The notes: generated by a model from the sequence alone, not told the origin. A DNA stretch of 64,000 nucleotides from Quadrisphaera setariae (GCF_008041935.1 NZ_VKAC01000003.1:124001-188000), one strand, 5' to 3'; shown: positions 10,659 through 19,015, counted from the first letter of the stretch. Translations and numbers: made by a program.

Positions 10659-10937
10659 GTGGAGTTCCTCGTGCGGTCCGAGAACCGCATGCCCCCCGAG
10701 ACGCCGCCGGAGGTGCGCGAGCGCATCCGCACCGCCGAGCGCGTGCGAGCCCTCGAGCTGCGGGAGGCCGGGATCCTCAAGCGGCTGTGGCGCGTGCCCG
10801 GGCGCACCGCGACCATCGGCCTGTACGAGGCCCCGGACGCGACCGCCCTCCACGACGCGCTCGCGTCGCTGCCTGCGGCGCCCTGGCTCGACGTCACCGT
10901 CGAGGCCCTGGCCACGCACCCGCAGGAGCGGTCGTGA
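10659..10937 (+). CDS. Muconolactone isomerase-like (CatC family) small protein
   Basis: A 92-residue protein with the CatC-family start (EFLVRSENRMPPETPPE), the basic middle segment LKRLWRVPGR and the GLYEAPDATALHDALASLP stretch that includes the substrate-site region. Family length is about 90-96. GTG 10659 follows AGGAGAGG. Its stop overlaps the ligA start (GTGA), so it is translated together with the dioxygenase. No intradiol or muconate genes are visible, so a classical beta-ketoadipate role is unlikely. An isomerase or tautomerase step on the LigAB product is a testable idea, since no LigU- or GalD-like gene is recognised. Confidence 0.7.
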   Translation: MEFLVRSENRMPPETPPEVRERIRTAERVRALELREAGILKRLWRVPGRTATIGLYEAPDATALHDALASLPAAPWLDVTVEALATHPQERS

Positions 10938-11326
10938 GCGCCTCGACGGACGGGGCGGCGACGGGCGCTGTCAACGGGGGTGGCCGCGTCGACGTCCCGG
11001 GCACCCCGATCTTCGACGGCGCCACGAGCCGGCGCGGGATCCGCATGAACAAGATGTTCATGAGCCTGCGCACCGCCGAGGCGCGCGAGCGCTTCACCGC
11101 GGACGAGGCCGGCTACTGCGCCTCGTTCGGGCTGTCGCCCGAGCAGCAGCAGGCGGTCCTCGACCGCGACTGGCAGGCCATGATCGACCTCGGCGGGAGC
11201 ATCTTCTACGTGTACAAGCTGGCGATGATGGACGGCCGCTCGATGCAGTACCTGGGGGGCGTCTTCACCGGCACCTCCGAGGAGGAGTTCCTGGCGGCCC
11301 TGCGTGCGGGAGGACGACGTGGCTGA
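10934..11326 (+). CDS. ligA: Protocatechuate/gallate extradiol dioxygenase alpha subunit (LigA-like)
   Basis: A 130-residue small subunit of a type II extradiol dioxygenase. Characteristic LigA segments are FDGATSRRGIRMNKMFMSL, the RFTADEAGYCASFGLS region and DLGGSIFYVYKLAMMDGRS. This subunit caps the active site of the beta subunit and has no metal ligands of its own. GTG 10934 overlaps the preceding stop, and CAGGAG lies eight bases upstream. The ligB start lies inside its last codons. Separate alpha and beta chains are the LigAB arrangement; DesB/GalA-type gallate dioxygenases are fused, so substrate preference must be tested. Confidence 0.92.
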   Translation: MSASTDGAATGAVNGGGRVDVPGTPIFDGATSRRGIRMNKMFMSLRTAEARERFTADEAGYCASFGLSPEQQQAVLDRDWQAMIDLGGSIFYVYKLAMMDGRSMQYLGGVFTGTSEEEFLAALRAGGRRG

Positions 11327-12176
11327 GGTCATCTGGGGTCTGGCGACCTCGCACGTTCCGTCGATCGGTGCGGCGATGGACCGCGGCAAGACCGAGGACG
11401 AGAGCTGGAAGGACCTCTTCGACGGGTACGCGCCGGCGCGCGCGTGGCTGGCGGAGCACCGGCCCGACGTCGCCGTCGTCATCTACAACGACCACGCGAA
11501 CGGCGTCGACCTCGACGTCGTCCCGACGTTCGCGATCGGCACCTCCGACCACTACGACGTGGCCGACGAGGGGTTCGGCAAGCGGCCCGTGCCCGACGTC
11601 GTCGGGCACCCCGAGCTGTCGCTGCACCTGCTGGAGAGCCTGGTCGACGACGGCTTCGACATGACGGTGTTCCAGGAGCTCGACGTCGACCACGGCCTGA
11701 CCGTGCCGCTGTCGGTGTGGACGCCTGACCCGGGCGAGGCGTGGCCGTGCCCGGTGGTGCCGCTCCTGGTGAACGTCATCCAGTACCCGCAGCCGACGGC
11801 CGCTCGCTGCTACGCGCTGGGGCAGGCGCTGGGCCGGGCGATCGCGAGCTTCCCGCAGGACCTCACGGTGGGCGTGCTCGGGACGGGCGGCATGTCCCAC
11901 CAGCTGGCGGGTGCTCGCGCGGGGTTCATCAACCCCGAGTTCGACGCGATGTTCATGGAGGCCGTCGAGACCGACCCGCAGCGCCTGACGCAGCTGTCAC
12001 GGCAGGACTACGTCCGCGAGGCCGGCTCCGAGGGCATCGAGATGATCATGTGGCTGGTCATGCGCGGGGCGATGGCCGCGGAGGTCACCAAGGTGCACTC
12101 GCACTACTTCGTGCCGGCGTCCAACACCGCTGCCGCCGTGGCGCTGTTCGACAACCGCGCTCCTGCACCGGCCTGA
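11319..12176 (+). CDS. ligB: Protocatechuate/gallate extradiol dioxygenase beta subunit (LigB-like)
   Basis: The catalytic Fe(II) subunit, 285 residues. It opens the ring of a vicinal diol acid next to the hydroxyls. The iron ligands of LigB (His12, His61, Glu242) are recognisable: His12 in ATSHVPSIG, the histidine of YNDHAN at about 59 and the glutamate of GSEGIEMIMW. The active-site His is in GGMSHQL. GTG 11319 follows GGGAGG by five bases and puts the first ligand exactly at position 12. The in-frame GTG at 11304 does not. It overlaps ligA by eight bases. A TGATCA repeat pair begins 83 nt after the stop. Confidence 0.93.
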   Translation: MAEVIWGLATSHVPSIGAAMDRGKTEDESWKDLFDGYAPARAWLAEHRPDVAVVIYNDHANGVDLDVVPTFAIGTSDHYDVADEGFGKRPVPDVVGHPELSLHLLESLVDDGFDMTVFQELDVDHGLTVPLSVWTPDPGEAWPCPVVPLLVNVIQYPQPTAARCYALGQALGRAIASFPQDLTVGVLGTGGMSHQLAGARAGFINPEFDAMFMEAVETDPQRLTQLSRQDYVREAGSEGIEMIMWLVMRGAMAAEVTKVHSHYFVPASNTAAAVALFDNRAPAPA

Positions 12177-12472
12177 CGCCGCACGCCGACCGCGGGTCCC
12201 CGCGCACCCCGTCCAGCCGCGGGTGGCGGGGGCCCGCCCCCAGGTGTCGCCGGACCCCGTCCGTGATCATGGGCTTCCCGTGCAGTCTCGGCCGTGATCA
12301 TGGGCGCTGGCCACCAGCGGTGTCTGGCCGCCCAGCTGTGTCAGGCCGTGGAGGCCTGATGATCCGGCTTCCACGACCTGGCACCGCGCCGGGACCTGGC
12401 ACCGCGCGGTCCGGCGGAGCCGACAGCCCGGCAGCCCGGTACACCGCCAGACCTCCGAGAGGACCGATCTCC
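12177..12472. other. 296-bp intergenic region with repeat pair and small direct repeat
   Basis: Between ligB and the next SDR. It contains the TGATCA repeat pair (12259-12307) and a 14-bp direct repeat, GACCTGGCACCGCG, at 12375-12388 and 12392-12405 just before the SDR. No convincing reading frame of its own is visible. The second repeat may belong to the SDR promoter region. Confidence 0.5.
12259..12307 (+). repeat. Paired TGATCA-core 3'-end repeat, pair 2
   Basis: Units GTCCGTGATCATGGGC at 12259-12274 and GGCCGTGATCATGGGC at about 12290-12305, cores 31 bp apart, direct orientation. They start 83 nt after the ligB stop and read in the same direction as ligB. The spacer begins TTCCCG, as in the other pairs. 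Confidence 0.8.
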
Positions 12473-13279
12473 GTGGACGACCTGACGCACCTCTTCGACC
12501 TGTCGGGCCAGGTGGCGCTCGTGACGGGTTCCTCGTCCGGGCTGGGCCAGGCCGCCGCCGAGGGGCTGGCGCTCGCCGGCGCGCACGTCGTGGTCCACGG
12601 GCGCCACGCCGAGCGCACCCGTGCCGTCGCCGAGGGGATCGCTGCGGCCGGAGGCTCCGCCAGCGCCGTCGTCGGCGACGCGTCTGACCCGGCGTGGGTG
12701 CGTGCTGCCGTGGACGGGGTCGTGGCCGAGCGCGGTCGGCTCGACGTCGTCATGGCCAACGCGGGGGTGGCGGGCGGGCCGAGCTACCGCACGGAGGAAG
12801 GGCGGATCGCCGCTGTCTCCGACGCCGAGTGGCAGTCGACCCTGGCGAACAACCTCACGTCGACGTTCAACACGCTGCGCGAGGCCTCGCGGGTCATGGG
12901 TGACGGCGGGCGGATCATCGTCACGTCTTCCACGGCGGGGCTCCGCTCGGACCCCTTCGTCGGGTACGGCTACACGGCCACCAAGGCGGCTCAGGTCAAC
13001 CTCGTCCGCCAGCTGGCCCTCGAGCTCGCGCCCCGCGGCATCCGCGTCAACGCGCTGGCGCCGGGTCCCATCAAGGGCACGCGCATCGGCGGTGACGCCG
13101 TGCTGACCCCCGAGCTCGAGCAGCTGTGGGTCGACACCATCCCCCTCGGCCGGATGGGCCTGGCCGACGAGATCCGCGGGCCGGTGCTGTTCCTGGCCTC
13201 TGCGGCGTCGTCGTTCGTCACCGGTGCGGTGCTGCTGGTGGACGGCGGGGCTCTCGACCTCTCCCACGCCGCGTACTGA
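12473..13279 (+). CDS. Short-chain dehydrogenase/reductase
   Basis: A 268-residue classical SDR with TGSSSGLG near residue 20, a GRHAER segment after beta-2 that favours NADP(H), ANAGVA, catalytic Ser in VTSSTAG and Tyr-x3-Lys in GYTATKAA. The C-terminus has VDGGALDLS. GTG 12473 has GAGAGGA nine bases upstream. An ATG at 12359 is in frame but would add about 38 Pro/Ala/Arg-rich residues. It has its own 296-bp upstream gap with a repeat pair, so it may be a separate unit from ligAB. The substrate is unknown; the location suggests an aromatic-pathway intermediate. Confidence 0.8.
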   Translation: MDDLTHLFDLSGQVALVTGSSSGLGQAAAEGLALAGAHVVVHGRHAERTRAVAEGIAAAGGSASAVVGDASDPAWVRAAVDGVVAERGRLDVVMANAGVAGGPSYRTEEGRIAAVSDAEWQSTLANNLTSTFNTLREASRVMGDGGRIIVTSSTAGLRSDPFVGYGYTATKAAQVNLVRQLALELAPRGIRVNALAPGPIKGTRIGGDAVLTPELEQLWVDTIPLGRMGLADEIRGPVLFLASAASSFVTGAVLLVDGGALDLSHAAY

Positions 13280-13348
13280 TCGCGGCGGCAGGCTCCCGCG
13301 CACCGGCGTCCGGCCGTGGGTGGTGGGGGCCTGCGTCGCGCCCCCTCT

Positions 13349-13394
13349 CCGTGATCATGGGCCTCCCGAGCACCTCCACCTCGTGATCATGGGC
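13349..13394 (+). repeat. Paired TGATCA-core 3'-end repeat, pair 3
   Basis: Units CCGTGATCATGGGC at 13349-13362 and TCGTGATCATGGGC at 13381-13394, cores 32 bp apart, 70 nt past the SDR stop and in the SDR's direction. It faces pair 4 across a 58-nt loop, so the two pairs can form one large hairpin. Confidence 0.8.
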
Positions 13395-13452
13395 GTCCCG
13401 AGCGCTGACGGCTCGTGCTCGTGGCGCTGCAGAGCCCGGAGGTGTTCGGGAA

Positions 13453-13500
13453 GTCCATGATCACGGACGGAGAGTGCTTCGGAAGCCCATGATCACGGGC
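13453..13500 (-). repeat. Paired TGATCA-core 3'-end repeat, pair 4
   Basis: Units GTCCATGATCACGGAC at 13453-13468 and GCCCATGATCACGGGC at 13485-13500, cores 32 bp apart. On the minus strand they match the consensus and begin 10 nt past the stop of the second demethylase gene. The inner spacer, GGGCTTCCGAAGCACTCTCC on the minus strand, resembles the spacers of pairs 2 and 3. Confidence 0.8.
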
Positions 13501-13509
13501 GAGGTGGGG

Positions 13510-14880
13510 TCAGCGAGAGCGGTAGCTCTCCCGCGCGAACTGCACGAACGGCACCGGCGCCACGGTCGCGCGGACAGTCCGCTGCTCGTGCGGCTCCACC
13601 TGCGGCTTGGTCGAGTTCGGCGACTCGCCCCACAGGACCTCGACGCGGGTGCCCGGCTCGGCGTGCTCGGCGTCGACGACCGCCAGGCTCACGAACGCCC
13701 GCTCGTTGGCGAGGTACCCGCAGTCGAGGGAGAGGCCGACGGGGGCGCCGTCGCGGAGCACCGCGTCGACGTGGTGGGTGGCGTACCGCGCCTTCGGCAG
13801 CTCGACGTGCTTCGCGCCCGGTCCGGGGCGGAACAGCGACCCGATGGCGTCGGCGACGTCGCCGTCGTCCCAGACCAGCGTCACCTTCGTCCGGGTGGTG
13901 CTGGCCGCTCGGCGCTCCAGCGCCTCGCGGCCGATGAAGTCGTGGTCGAGCTTGACGCTGCGCCCGTAGCCGACCTCGAACGGGTCGAGGGAGTAGGCGG
14001 CCACGTCGTCGGAGGAGAAGCTGCCCCCGAGCGACCCGAGCTTCGCCGCGGGCAGCCACGCCCGGTACTCGGCCATGAGCGGGTGGTCGGAGAAGATCGC
14101 CGGGAACGGCGCCGGCACCCAGCCCGACTCGAGGTTCGACGTCGAGTACGCCTTCGCCCCGGCGCGCACCAGGCCGTGCGCCTCGCCGGCTCGCAGCAGT
14201 GCTGCGAGGACGGCCTCGCCGTCGGGCCAGGGTCCGAACAGCTCGAAGCCGGGCTGGCCGGCCATGCCGTGCCGCAGGGCGGTGACGCGGTGCCCGTCGA
14301 TGGTCAGCTGCGTGGTGCCGAAGAACTTCACCTCGGGCACGGGGGCGCCGCTGGCGGCCTCCACCACGGCGAGCGCGGTGGGACCCTGCAGCTCGTAGCG
14401 GTACAGCGCCGGCGGGCCGGAGGTGCGCACGGCGGAGTTGTCATCGCGCCGGGTGGTGGCGTCGTAGCCCCCGCGCTCGAGGTGGAACTGGACCCAGTCG
14501 AGCACGAAGGGGTGCCCCACCAGGTCGTAGAGGTCTTCCTCGAGGTGGAAGAGGATGGCGTCGCCGATGAGCAGGCCCTCGGGGCTGACGGCGATGAACT
14601 GCTTGGCCTTCCCCACGCCGAAGCCGGTGAAGGAGTTGACGGCGAGGTCGCTGAGGAGGCGCTCCGCGTCGGGCCCCGAGATGAACAGGTCGGTCATGTG
14701 GTGCGACTGGTCGAGCAGCGCGCACGTGGTGGCCCAGGCGTGCTGCTCGGAGCGCCAGTTGGTGAACTCGGGCTGCACGGGGAAGGTGGTGGCGCGGCTC
14801 TGGAGGTCGCGCAGGAGGTGCACGGGGCTGCCGGTGCGGGCCAGAGCCGCCTCGACGGTCTCGGAGGTCTCGCGGGTCAT
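13510..14880 (-). CDS. Tetrahydrofolate-dependent aryl O-demethylase (LigM/DesA family), copy 2
   Basis: A 456-residue paralogue of the enzyme at 3936-5336, with the same landmarks. These are LDQSHHM near residue 60, a GVGKAKQFIAVSPEG stretch, RHGMAGQPG, YSTSNLESGW, VKLDHDFIGREAL and VEPHEQRTV near the end. It transfers an aryl O-methyl group to tetrahydrofolate. ATG 14880 has AAAGGA nine bases upstream. An in-frame extension to 15201 is not protein-like. It is divergent from the ligK-ligJ unit across 238 bp. Two copies would suit the two successive demethylations syringate -> 3-O-methylgallate -> gallate, or separate vanillate and syringate use. Confidence 0.88.
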   Translation of the reverse strand: MTRETSETVEAALARTGSPVHLLRDLQSRATTFPVQPEFTNWRSEQHAWATTCALLDQSHHMTDLFISGPDAERLLSDLAVNSFTGFGVGKAKQFIAVSPEGLLIGDAILFHLEEDLYDLVGHPFVLDWVQFHLERGGYDATTRRDDNSAVRTSGPPALYRYELQGPTALAVVEAASGAPVPEVKFFGTTQLTIDGHRVTALRHGMAGQPGFELFGPWPDGEAVLAALLRAGEAHGLVRAGAKAYSTSNLESGWVPAPFPAIFSDHPLMAEYRAWLPAAKLGSLGGSFSSDDVAAYSLDPFEVGYGRSVKLDHDFIGREALERRAASTTRTKVTLVWDDGDVADAIGSLFRPGPGAKHVELPKARYATHHVDAVLRDGAPVGLSLDCGYLANERAFVSLAVVDAEHAEPGTRVEVLWGESPNSTKPQVEPHEQRTVRATVAPVPFVQFARESYRSR

Positions 14881-15001
14881 GGTCGGCGTCCTTTCGTCGG
14901 TGGAGGGAGCCGTCCCAGGGGTGCTGCGGACGGTACGGAGCGGCGCCGCGCCCCGAGAACCCGCGGATGACGACGACGACGCGACGTGCTCGCCCGTCCC
15001 C

Positions 15002-15024
15002 ACCGCGACGGATGACGCACGCGC
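15002..15024 (+). promoter_or_regulatory. Shared 23-bp element, copy B (upstream of ligK-ligJ)
   Basis: ACCGCGACGGATGACGCACGCGC lies in the 238-bp gap between the divergent demethylase and ligK genes, about 95 bp before the ligK ATG and in its direction. A -10-like TACGGT follows at 15043-15048. That spacing (32 nt) is 45 nt shorter than at copies A and C. Confidence 0.55.
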
Positions 15025-15118
15025 GGAGGTGGTGCCGGGGCCTACGGTCGGCCGTGGGCGGCGCTGCCCCGGCGCCCGCTGGCGACCAGCTGCCGAGCAG
15101 CGCAGGAGAGGTGCACGC

Positions 15119-15823
15119 ATGACGAGGACGGTCGTGGTCACGGACCCGCCGCGCGCCGACGTCGAGGACGCCGCCGGGCTGGGGCGCTTCGGCACGGCCA
15201 CCGTGCACGAGGCGCAGGGGCGCCGCGGCTACCTCGGCCCGCAGCACCGCCCCGCGTGGCCGGGCGCCCGGATCGGCGGGACGGCCGTCACGGCTCTGTG
15301 CTGGCCCGGCGACAACCTCATGATCCACGTGGCCGTCGAGCAGTGCCGCGAGGGTGACGTGCTCGTGGTGGCCACCACCTCGCCGTCGGTCGACGGGCTC
15401 TTCGGCGAGCTGTTCGCCACCGCGCTGGCGCGGCGCGGCGTGCGGGGCGTGGTGCTCGACACCGGCGTCCGCGACGTCGCCGAGCTGCAGCAGATGGGCT
15501 TCCCCGCGTGGTCGCGCGCCGTCAGCGCCCAGGGCACGGTCAAGGCGACGCCCGGCTCGGTGAACGTGCCCGTCGTCCTCGGCGGGCAGGTCGTGCACCC
15601 CGGTGACGTGGTGGTCGGCGACGACGACGGCGTCGTCGTCGTCCCTCGCGGCGACGTGGCCGCCGTGCTCGCCGCGGCAGCGGCCCGCGAGGAGAAGGAG
15701 GCGACCAACCGCAGGGCCTTCCAGGAGGGACGTCTCGGCCTGGACGTCTACGGCATGCGCGGCAAGGTCGCCGACCTCGGGATCGAGTACGTCACCCACG
15801 ACGAGTGGCTCCGGCAGCAGTGA
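15119..15823 (+). CDS. ligK: 4-carboxy-4-hydroxy-2-oxoadipate aldolase (LigK/ProA-type, RraA fold)
   Basis: Class II aldolase that splits 4-carboxy-4-hydroxy-2-oxoadipate into pyruvate and oxaloacetate, and can decarboxylate oxaloacetate. 234 residues, family about 230. RraA-fold signatures: GTATVHEAQGRRG near residue 30, the glycine-rich GDNLMIH segment and the metal/substrate motif LDTGVRDVAEL (Arg-Asp). The HPGDVVVGDDDGVVVVP stretch is strongly diagnostic of the fold. ATG 15119 follows CAGGAGAGG. Its stop overlaps the ligJ start (GTGA). RraA-fold proteins are sometimes misannotated as RNase E inhibitors; the ligJ coupling argues for the aldolase. Confidence 0.88.
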   Translation: MTRTVVVTDPPRADVEDAAGLGRFGTATVHEAQGRRGYLGPQHRPAWPGARIGGTAVTALCWPGDNLMIHVAVEQCREGDVLVVATTSPSVDGLFGELFATALARRGVRGVVLDTGVRDVAELQQMGFPAWSRAVSAQGTVKATPGSVNVPVVLGGQVVHPGDVVVGDDDGVVVVPRGDVAAVLAAAAAREEKEATNRRAFQEGRLGLDVYGMRGKVADLGIEYVTHDEWLRQQ

Positions 15824-16839
15824 TCATCGACTGCCACGGGCACTTCACCACCGCCCCGCAGGCGCACGCGGACTGGCACGGGGAGCTGCTCCGGGCCTGC
15901 GAGGCGGGGGACCGGCCCGCGCCCTACCCGCACGTGCCCGACGACGACGTCCGCCGCGCCGTGGAGGGCAGCCAGCTGCGCCTCATGGACGAGCGCGGCG
16001 TCGACCTCACGCTCTTCTCGCCGCGCGCCTCGACGATGGGTCACCACCTCGGCGACGAGACCACCAGCCGCGCCTGGAGCGAGGTCTGCAACGACCTGGT
16101 CGCCCGCGTGGCCGCGATGTTCCCCGGGCGCTTCGCCGGGGTGTGCCAGCTGCCGCAGTCGCCGGCCTCGCCCCCGTCGGCCTCGGTGGCCGAGCTGCGG
16201 CGCTGCGTGGAGGAGCTGGGCTTCGTCGGCGCGAACCTCAACCCCGACCCCAGCGGCGGCGCGTGGACCTCGCCGCCGCTGGGCGACCGGTCCTGGTACC
16301 CGCTGTACGAGGTGCTGTGCGAGCTCGACGTGCCCGCGATGGTGCACGTCTCGGCGGTGACCAGCCCCGCGCTGCACGCCACCGGCTCGCACTACCTCAA
16401 CGCCGACACCACGGTGTTCATGCAGCTGCTGCAGGCGGACCTGTTCCGCGACTTCCCCTCGCTGCGGGTCGTCATCCCGCACGGCGGGGGAGCGGTGCCG
16501 TACCACTGGGGGCGCTTCCGCGGCCTCGCCGACATGCTCGGCCGTCCGCCGGTGGAGGAGGCGCTGCTGGGCAACGTCTTCTTCGACACCTGCGTCTACC
16601 ACCAGGCCGGGGTCGACCTCCTGCTCGACGTGGTGCCCACGGCCAACGTCCTGTTCGGCTCGGAGGTGGTCGGCGCGGTGCGGGGCGTCGACCCGAGGAC
16701 GGGACACCACTTCGACGACACCAAGCGCTACGTCGACGCGGCCCGTCTCAGCGACGAGCGGCGCGCCGACGTGTACGAGCACAACGCCCGCCGGATCTAC
16801 CCCCGCCTCGACCAGCACCTGCGGGCGGCCGGGCGCTGA
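15820..16839 (+). CDS. ligJ: 4-oxalomesaconate hydratase (LigJ-type amidohydrolase)
   Basis: Adds water to 4-oxalomesaconate to give 4-carboxy-4-hydroxy-2-oxoadipate. It is a zinc enzyme of the amidohydrolase superfamily, 339 residues. The N-terminal IIDCHGHFTTAP carries the HxH metal pair and is near diagnostic of LigJ. Further in are MVHVSAV, PHGGGAVPYHWGRF and the late LFGSEVVGAVRG with the acidic residue. GTG 15820 overlaps the ligK stop (GTGA) and gives the expected start. The upstream GTG 15805 adds five residues. Coupling to LigK makes the last two steps of the gallate/protocatechuate 4,5-cleavage route one unit. Confidence 0.9.
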   Translation: MIIDCHGHFTTAPQAHADWHGELLRACEAGDRPAPYPHVPDDDVRRAVEGSQLRLMDERGVDLTLFSPRASTMGHHLGDETTSRAWSEVCNDLVARVAAMFPGRFAGVCQLPQSPASPPSASVAELRRCVEELGFVGANLNPDPSGGAWTSPPLGDRSWYPLYEVLCELDVPAMVHVSAVTSPALHATGSHYLNADTTVFMQLLQADLFRDFPSLRVVIPHGGGAVPYHWGRFRGLADMLGRPPVEEALLGNVFFDTCVYHQAGVDLLLDVVPTANVLFGSEVVGAVRGVDPRTGHHFDDTKRYVDAARLSDERRADVYEHNARRIYPRLDQHLRAAGR

Positions 16840-16880
16840 CGCAGCACGCCACCGCCCGGCCGCCCGGTCAGGTCGCCCGG

Positions 16881-17870
16881 TCAGGCCCTCCGGTGGCGCT
16901 CGCGGGAGCGGCGCCGGGCCGGGCCCACCGCGGGGAGGTCGGACAGCGCCGGCCCCGCCACGACGCGGTTCTCCACGGCGCCGAGGCCCTCGGCGCTGAG
17001 CCGCACCACGTCGCCGGGCACGAGCGGGGGCGGGTCCTGCCGGCCCCGGTGTCCCCAGAGCTCGGCCAGGCAGCCACCGTTGCCGCACGTCCCCGAGCCG
17101 AGCACGTCTCCGGGGCGCACCCAGGTGCCGCGGGAGGCGTACACGAGCATCTCCTCGAAGGTCCACGACGCGTTGGAGAGCAGGTCGCGGCCCACCTCTT
17201 CGCCGTTGACCTGCGCCACCAGCTCCAGCGCCAGGAAGCCCTCCCCGTCGCGCAGGTGCTCCAGCTCGTCAGCGGTGACCAGCCAGGGCCCGAGCGTGGT
17301 GGCGGAGTCCTTGCCCTTGCACGGGCCCAGGCCGACCGCCATCTCGCGCCGCTGGAGGTCGCGCGCGGACCAGTCGTTGAAGAGCGCGTAGCCGAAGACC
17401 GCCTCCCGCGCCTGCGGCAGGGACAGGTCGCGCCCGGCGCGGCCGACCACGCAGGCGACCTCCAGCTCGAAGTCGAGCTGGGAGGTTCCCGGAGGCACCG
17501 GCACGTCGTCGTGGGCGCCGACGAGGCCGTGGGGGTTGGTGAAGTAGAAGGTCGGCGCCTCGTACCAGGCCGCACCCACCTGGGCGTCCGGGGAGCCGCC
17601 CCGCACCATGCCCTCGACGTGCTCCTCGAAGGTGACGAAGTCGCGCACGGACGGCGCGGTGACGGGCGGCAGCAGCCGCACGTCCGCCACCGGGACGGAC
17701 GGTTCCCTTGCGGCCTCGTCGCCGGCGTCCCTCGCCGCGGGCAGCCCCGCGACCACGAGGTCCAGCACGGACGCTCCACCGGGCAGGGCGTGCACGCGCT
17801 CGTCGCCGTCGTCGCCCAGCACCACCCCGCTGAGCTCGCGTCCGTCGTGCTCGTACCTGGCGAGCCTCAT
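16881..17870 (-). CDS. Fumarylacetoacetate hydrolase (FAH) family protein
   Basis: A 329-residue two-part FAH-family protein with a small N-terminal domain followed by the mixed beta-roll. Metal-ligand motifs are the FELEVACVVGR segment (Glu-x-Glu), then FNDWSARDLQRRE and GPCKGKDSATTLGPW. Family members hydrolyse acylpyruvates or hydrate/decarboxylate oxo-dienoates after ring cleavage. Its ATG overlaps the stop of the FAD monooxygenase (ATGA), and it ends a six-gene minus-strand operon that includes an extradiol dioxygenase and a C-C hydrolase. It most likely acts on the hydrolysed ring-cleavage product. It converges on ligJ with 41 bp between. Confidence 0.82.
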   Translation of the reverse strand: MRLARYEHDGRELSGVVLGDDGDERVHALPGGASVLDLVVAGLPAARDAGDEAAREPSVPVADVRLLPPVTAPSVRDFVTFEEHVEGMVRGGSPDAQVGAAWYEAPTFYFTNPHGLVGAHDDVPVPPGTSQLDFELEVACVVGRAGRDLSLPQAREAVFGYALFNDWSARDLQRREMAVGLGPCKGKDSATTLGPWLVTADELEHLRDGEGFLALELVAQVNGEEVGRDLLSNASWTFEEMLVYASRGTWVRPGDVLGSGTCGNGGCLAELWGHRGRQDPPPLVPGDVVRLSAEGLGAVENRVVAGPALSDLPAVGPARRRSRERHRRA

Positions 17871-19015
17871 GCCGGTGCCGTCACGAGCTCGAAGACGCGC
17901 CCGGCGACGCCAGCGACGTCAGCCTCCTCGCGGTTCGTGTGGTCGAGCATCCACCGGGCGATCTGCACGCTGCTGTCCACCACCGTCCGCACCCGCTCGA
18001 GGCGGCGCTCGGTGTAGGCGGCCCACAGAGCGTCGTCCGCCGCCTCCCGGGTGGTGAGCAGCTCGGCGAGCACGGCGGCGTCCTCGAGGGCCAGCGCGGC
18101 GCCCTGTGCGATGGTCGGGGGGCAGGAGTGGGCGGCATCACCCACGAGCACCACCCGGCCGCGGTTCCACGGCCCGTCCACGAGGTGCGTCTCGAAGCGC
18201 GCGTAGTTGACGGGGGTCTCGTCGGTGAGGCCGGCGCGGATGGCGTCCCACGGGCCGTGGTAGCTCGAGGCCAGGTCGCGGAAGACCGCCAGCTGCTCCT
18301 CCCGCGACAGCCCGGAGCGGTCCTGCGCGTCCTCCACGAGGTAGGCGTAGAGCGAGTCCTCGCTGGTGGGGCAGTAGCCGGCGATGTGGCAGCGGCCCCC
18401 GTAGACGAGGTCGGTGCGGACGACGTCGACGGGGCGGGCGGCGTGGACGCGCCAGATGCCCATGCCCACCGGGCGGGGCTCGGTGTCGACGCCGATGGCC
18501 CGACGCGTCCAGGAGTGGATGCCGTCGGCGCCCACCACCACGTCGTAGCGCTTCCCGGTGGTGCCCTCCGGGCCCGCCAGCTGCACGTCGACGCCGTCGT
18601 CGTCGGGCTCCAGGGCCACCGGTGCGGTGGACCAGTGCAGCGCGACGCCCACCTCCCGCGCGCGGGCCACGAGCACCGCGGCCAGCTCGGGCCGGGACAT
18701 GCCGACCGTGCCCGGGAGGTCGGGGCCGCCGGTGTGGACGTCGGGCAGCTCGGCCACCAGCGTGGCGCTCGGGTCGGGCAGGCGGATGCCGAGGGAGTCG
18801 AAGGCGTACCCGGACGCCCGCACCTGCGGCCACACCCCCAGCGAGCGCAGCACGCGCAGCGCGTTGCCCTGCAGCGTGATGCCGGAGCCGGTGGTGGACG
18901 GCGCGGGTCGTGCCTCGACGAGGTCGACGGCGACGCCGGCCTGCGCGAGCAGGACCGCCGCGGCGCACCCGGAGGCGCCGCTCCCGATGACGAGGGCTGT
19001 GGAGACTGCGGGCAT
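17867..19015 (-). CDS. FAD-dependent aromatic monooxygenase
   Basis: A 382-residue class A flavoprotein hydroxylase. The FAD Rossmann motif is VIGSGASGCAAAVLLAQAG, with VEARP after it. The DG motif is VVGADGIHSWTRR and the GD motif is VLVGDAAHSCPP (about residue 285). Such enzymes ortho-hydroxylate phenols with NAD(P)H and O2. ATG 19015 has AAGGAG ten bases upstream; the open frame to 19273 is out of register with the neighbour. Within the operon it would make the catechol-type substrate for the extradiol enzyme at 21288-22316. The phenolic substrate is not recognisable from sequence. Confidence 0.85.
   Translation of the reverse strand: MPAVSTALVIGSGASGCAAAVLLAQAGVAVDLVEARPAPSTTGSGITLQGNALRVLRSLGVWPQVRASGYAFDSLGIRLPDPSATLVAELPDVHTGGPDLPGTVGMSRPELAAVLVARAREVGVALHWSTAPVALEPDDDGVDVQLAGPEGTTGKRYDVVVGADGIHSWTRRAIGVDTEPRPVGMGIWRVHAARPVDVVRTDLVYGGRCHIAGYCPTSEDSLYAYLVEDAQDRSGLSREEQLAVFRDLASSYHGPWDAIRAGLTDETPVNYARFETHLVDGPWNRGRVVLVGDAAHSCPPTIAQGAALALEDAAVLAELLTTREAADDALWAAYTERRLERVRTVVDSSVQIARWMLDHTNREEADVAGVAGRVFELVTAPA

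Noticed and set aside
12375-12405. Direct repeat GACCTGGCACCGCG as a transposon target duplication
   Set aside because: Copies are only 3 bp apart with nothing between them, so it cannot flank an element.
15119-15823. RNase E inhibitor RraA
   Set aside because: The fold is shared, but translational coupling to ligJ and the aromatic context favour the aldolase.
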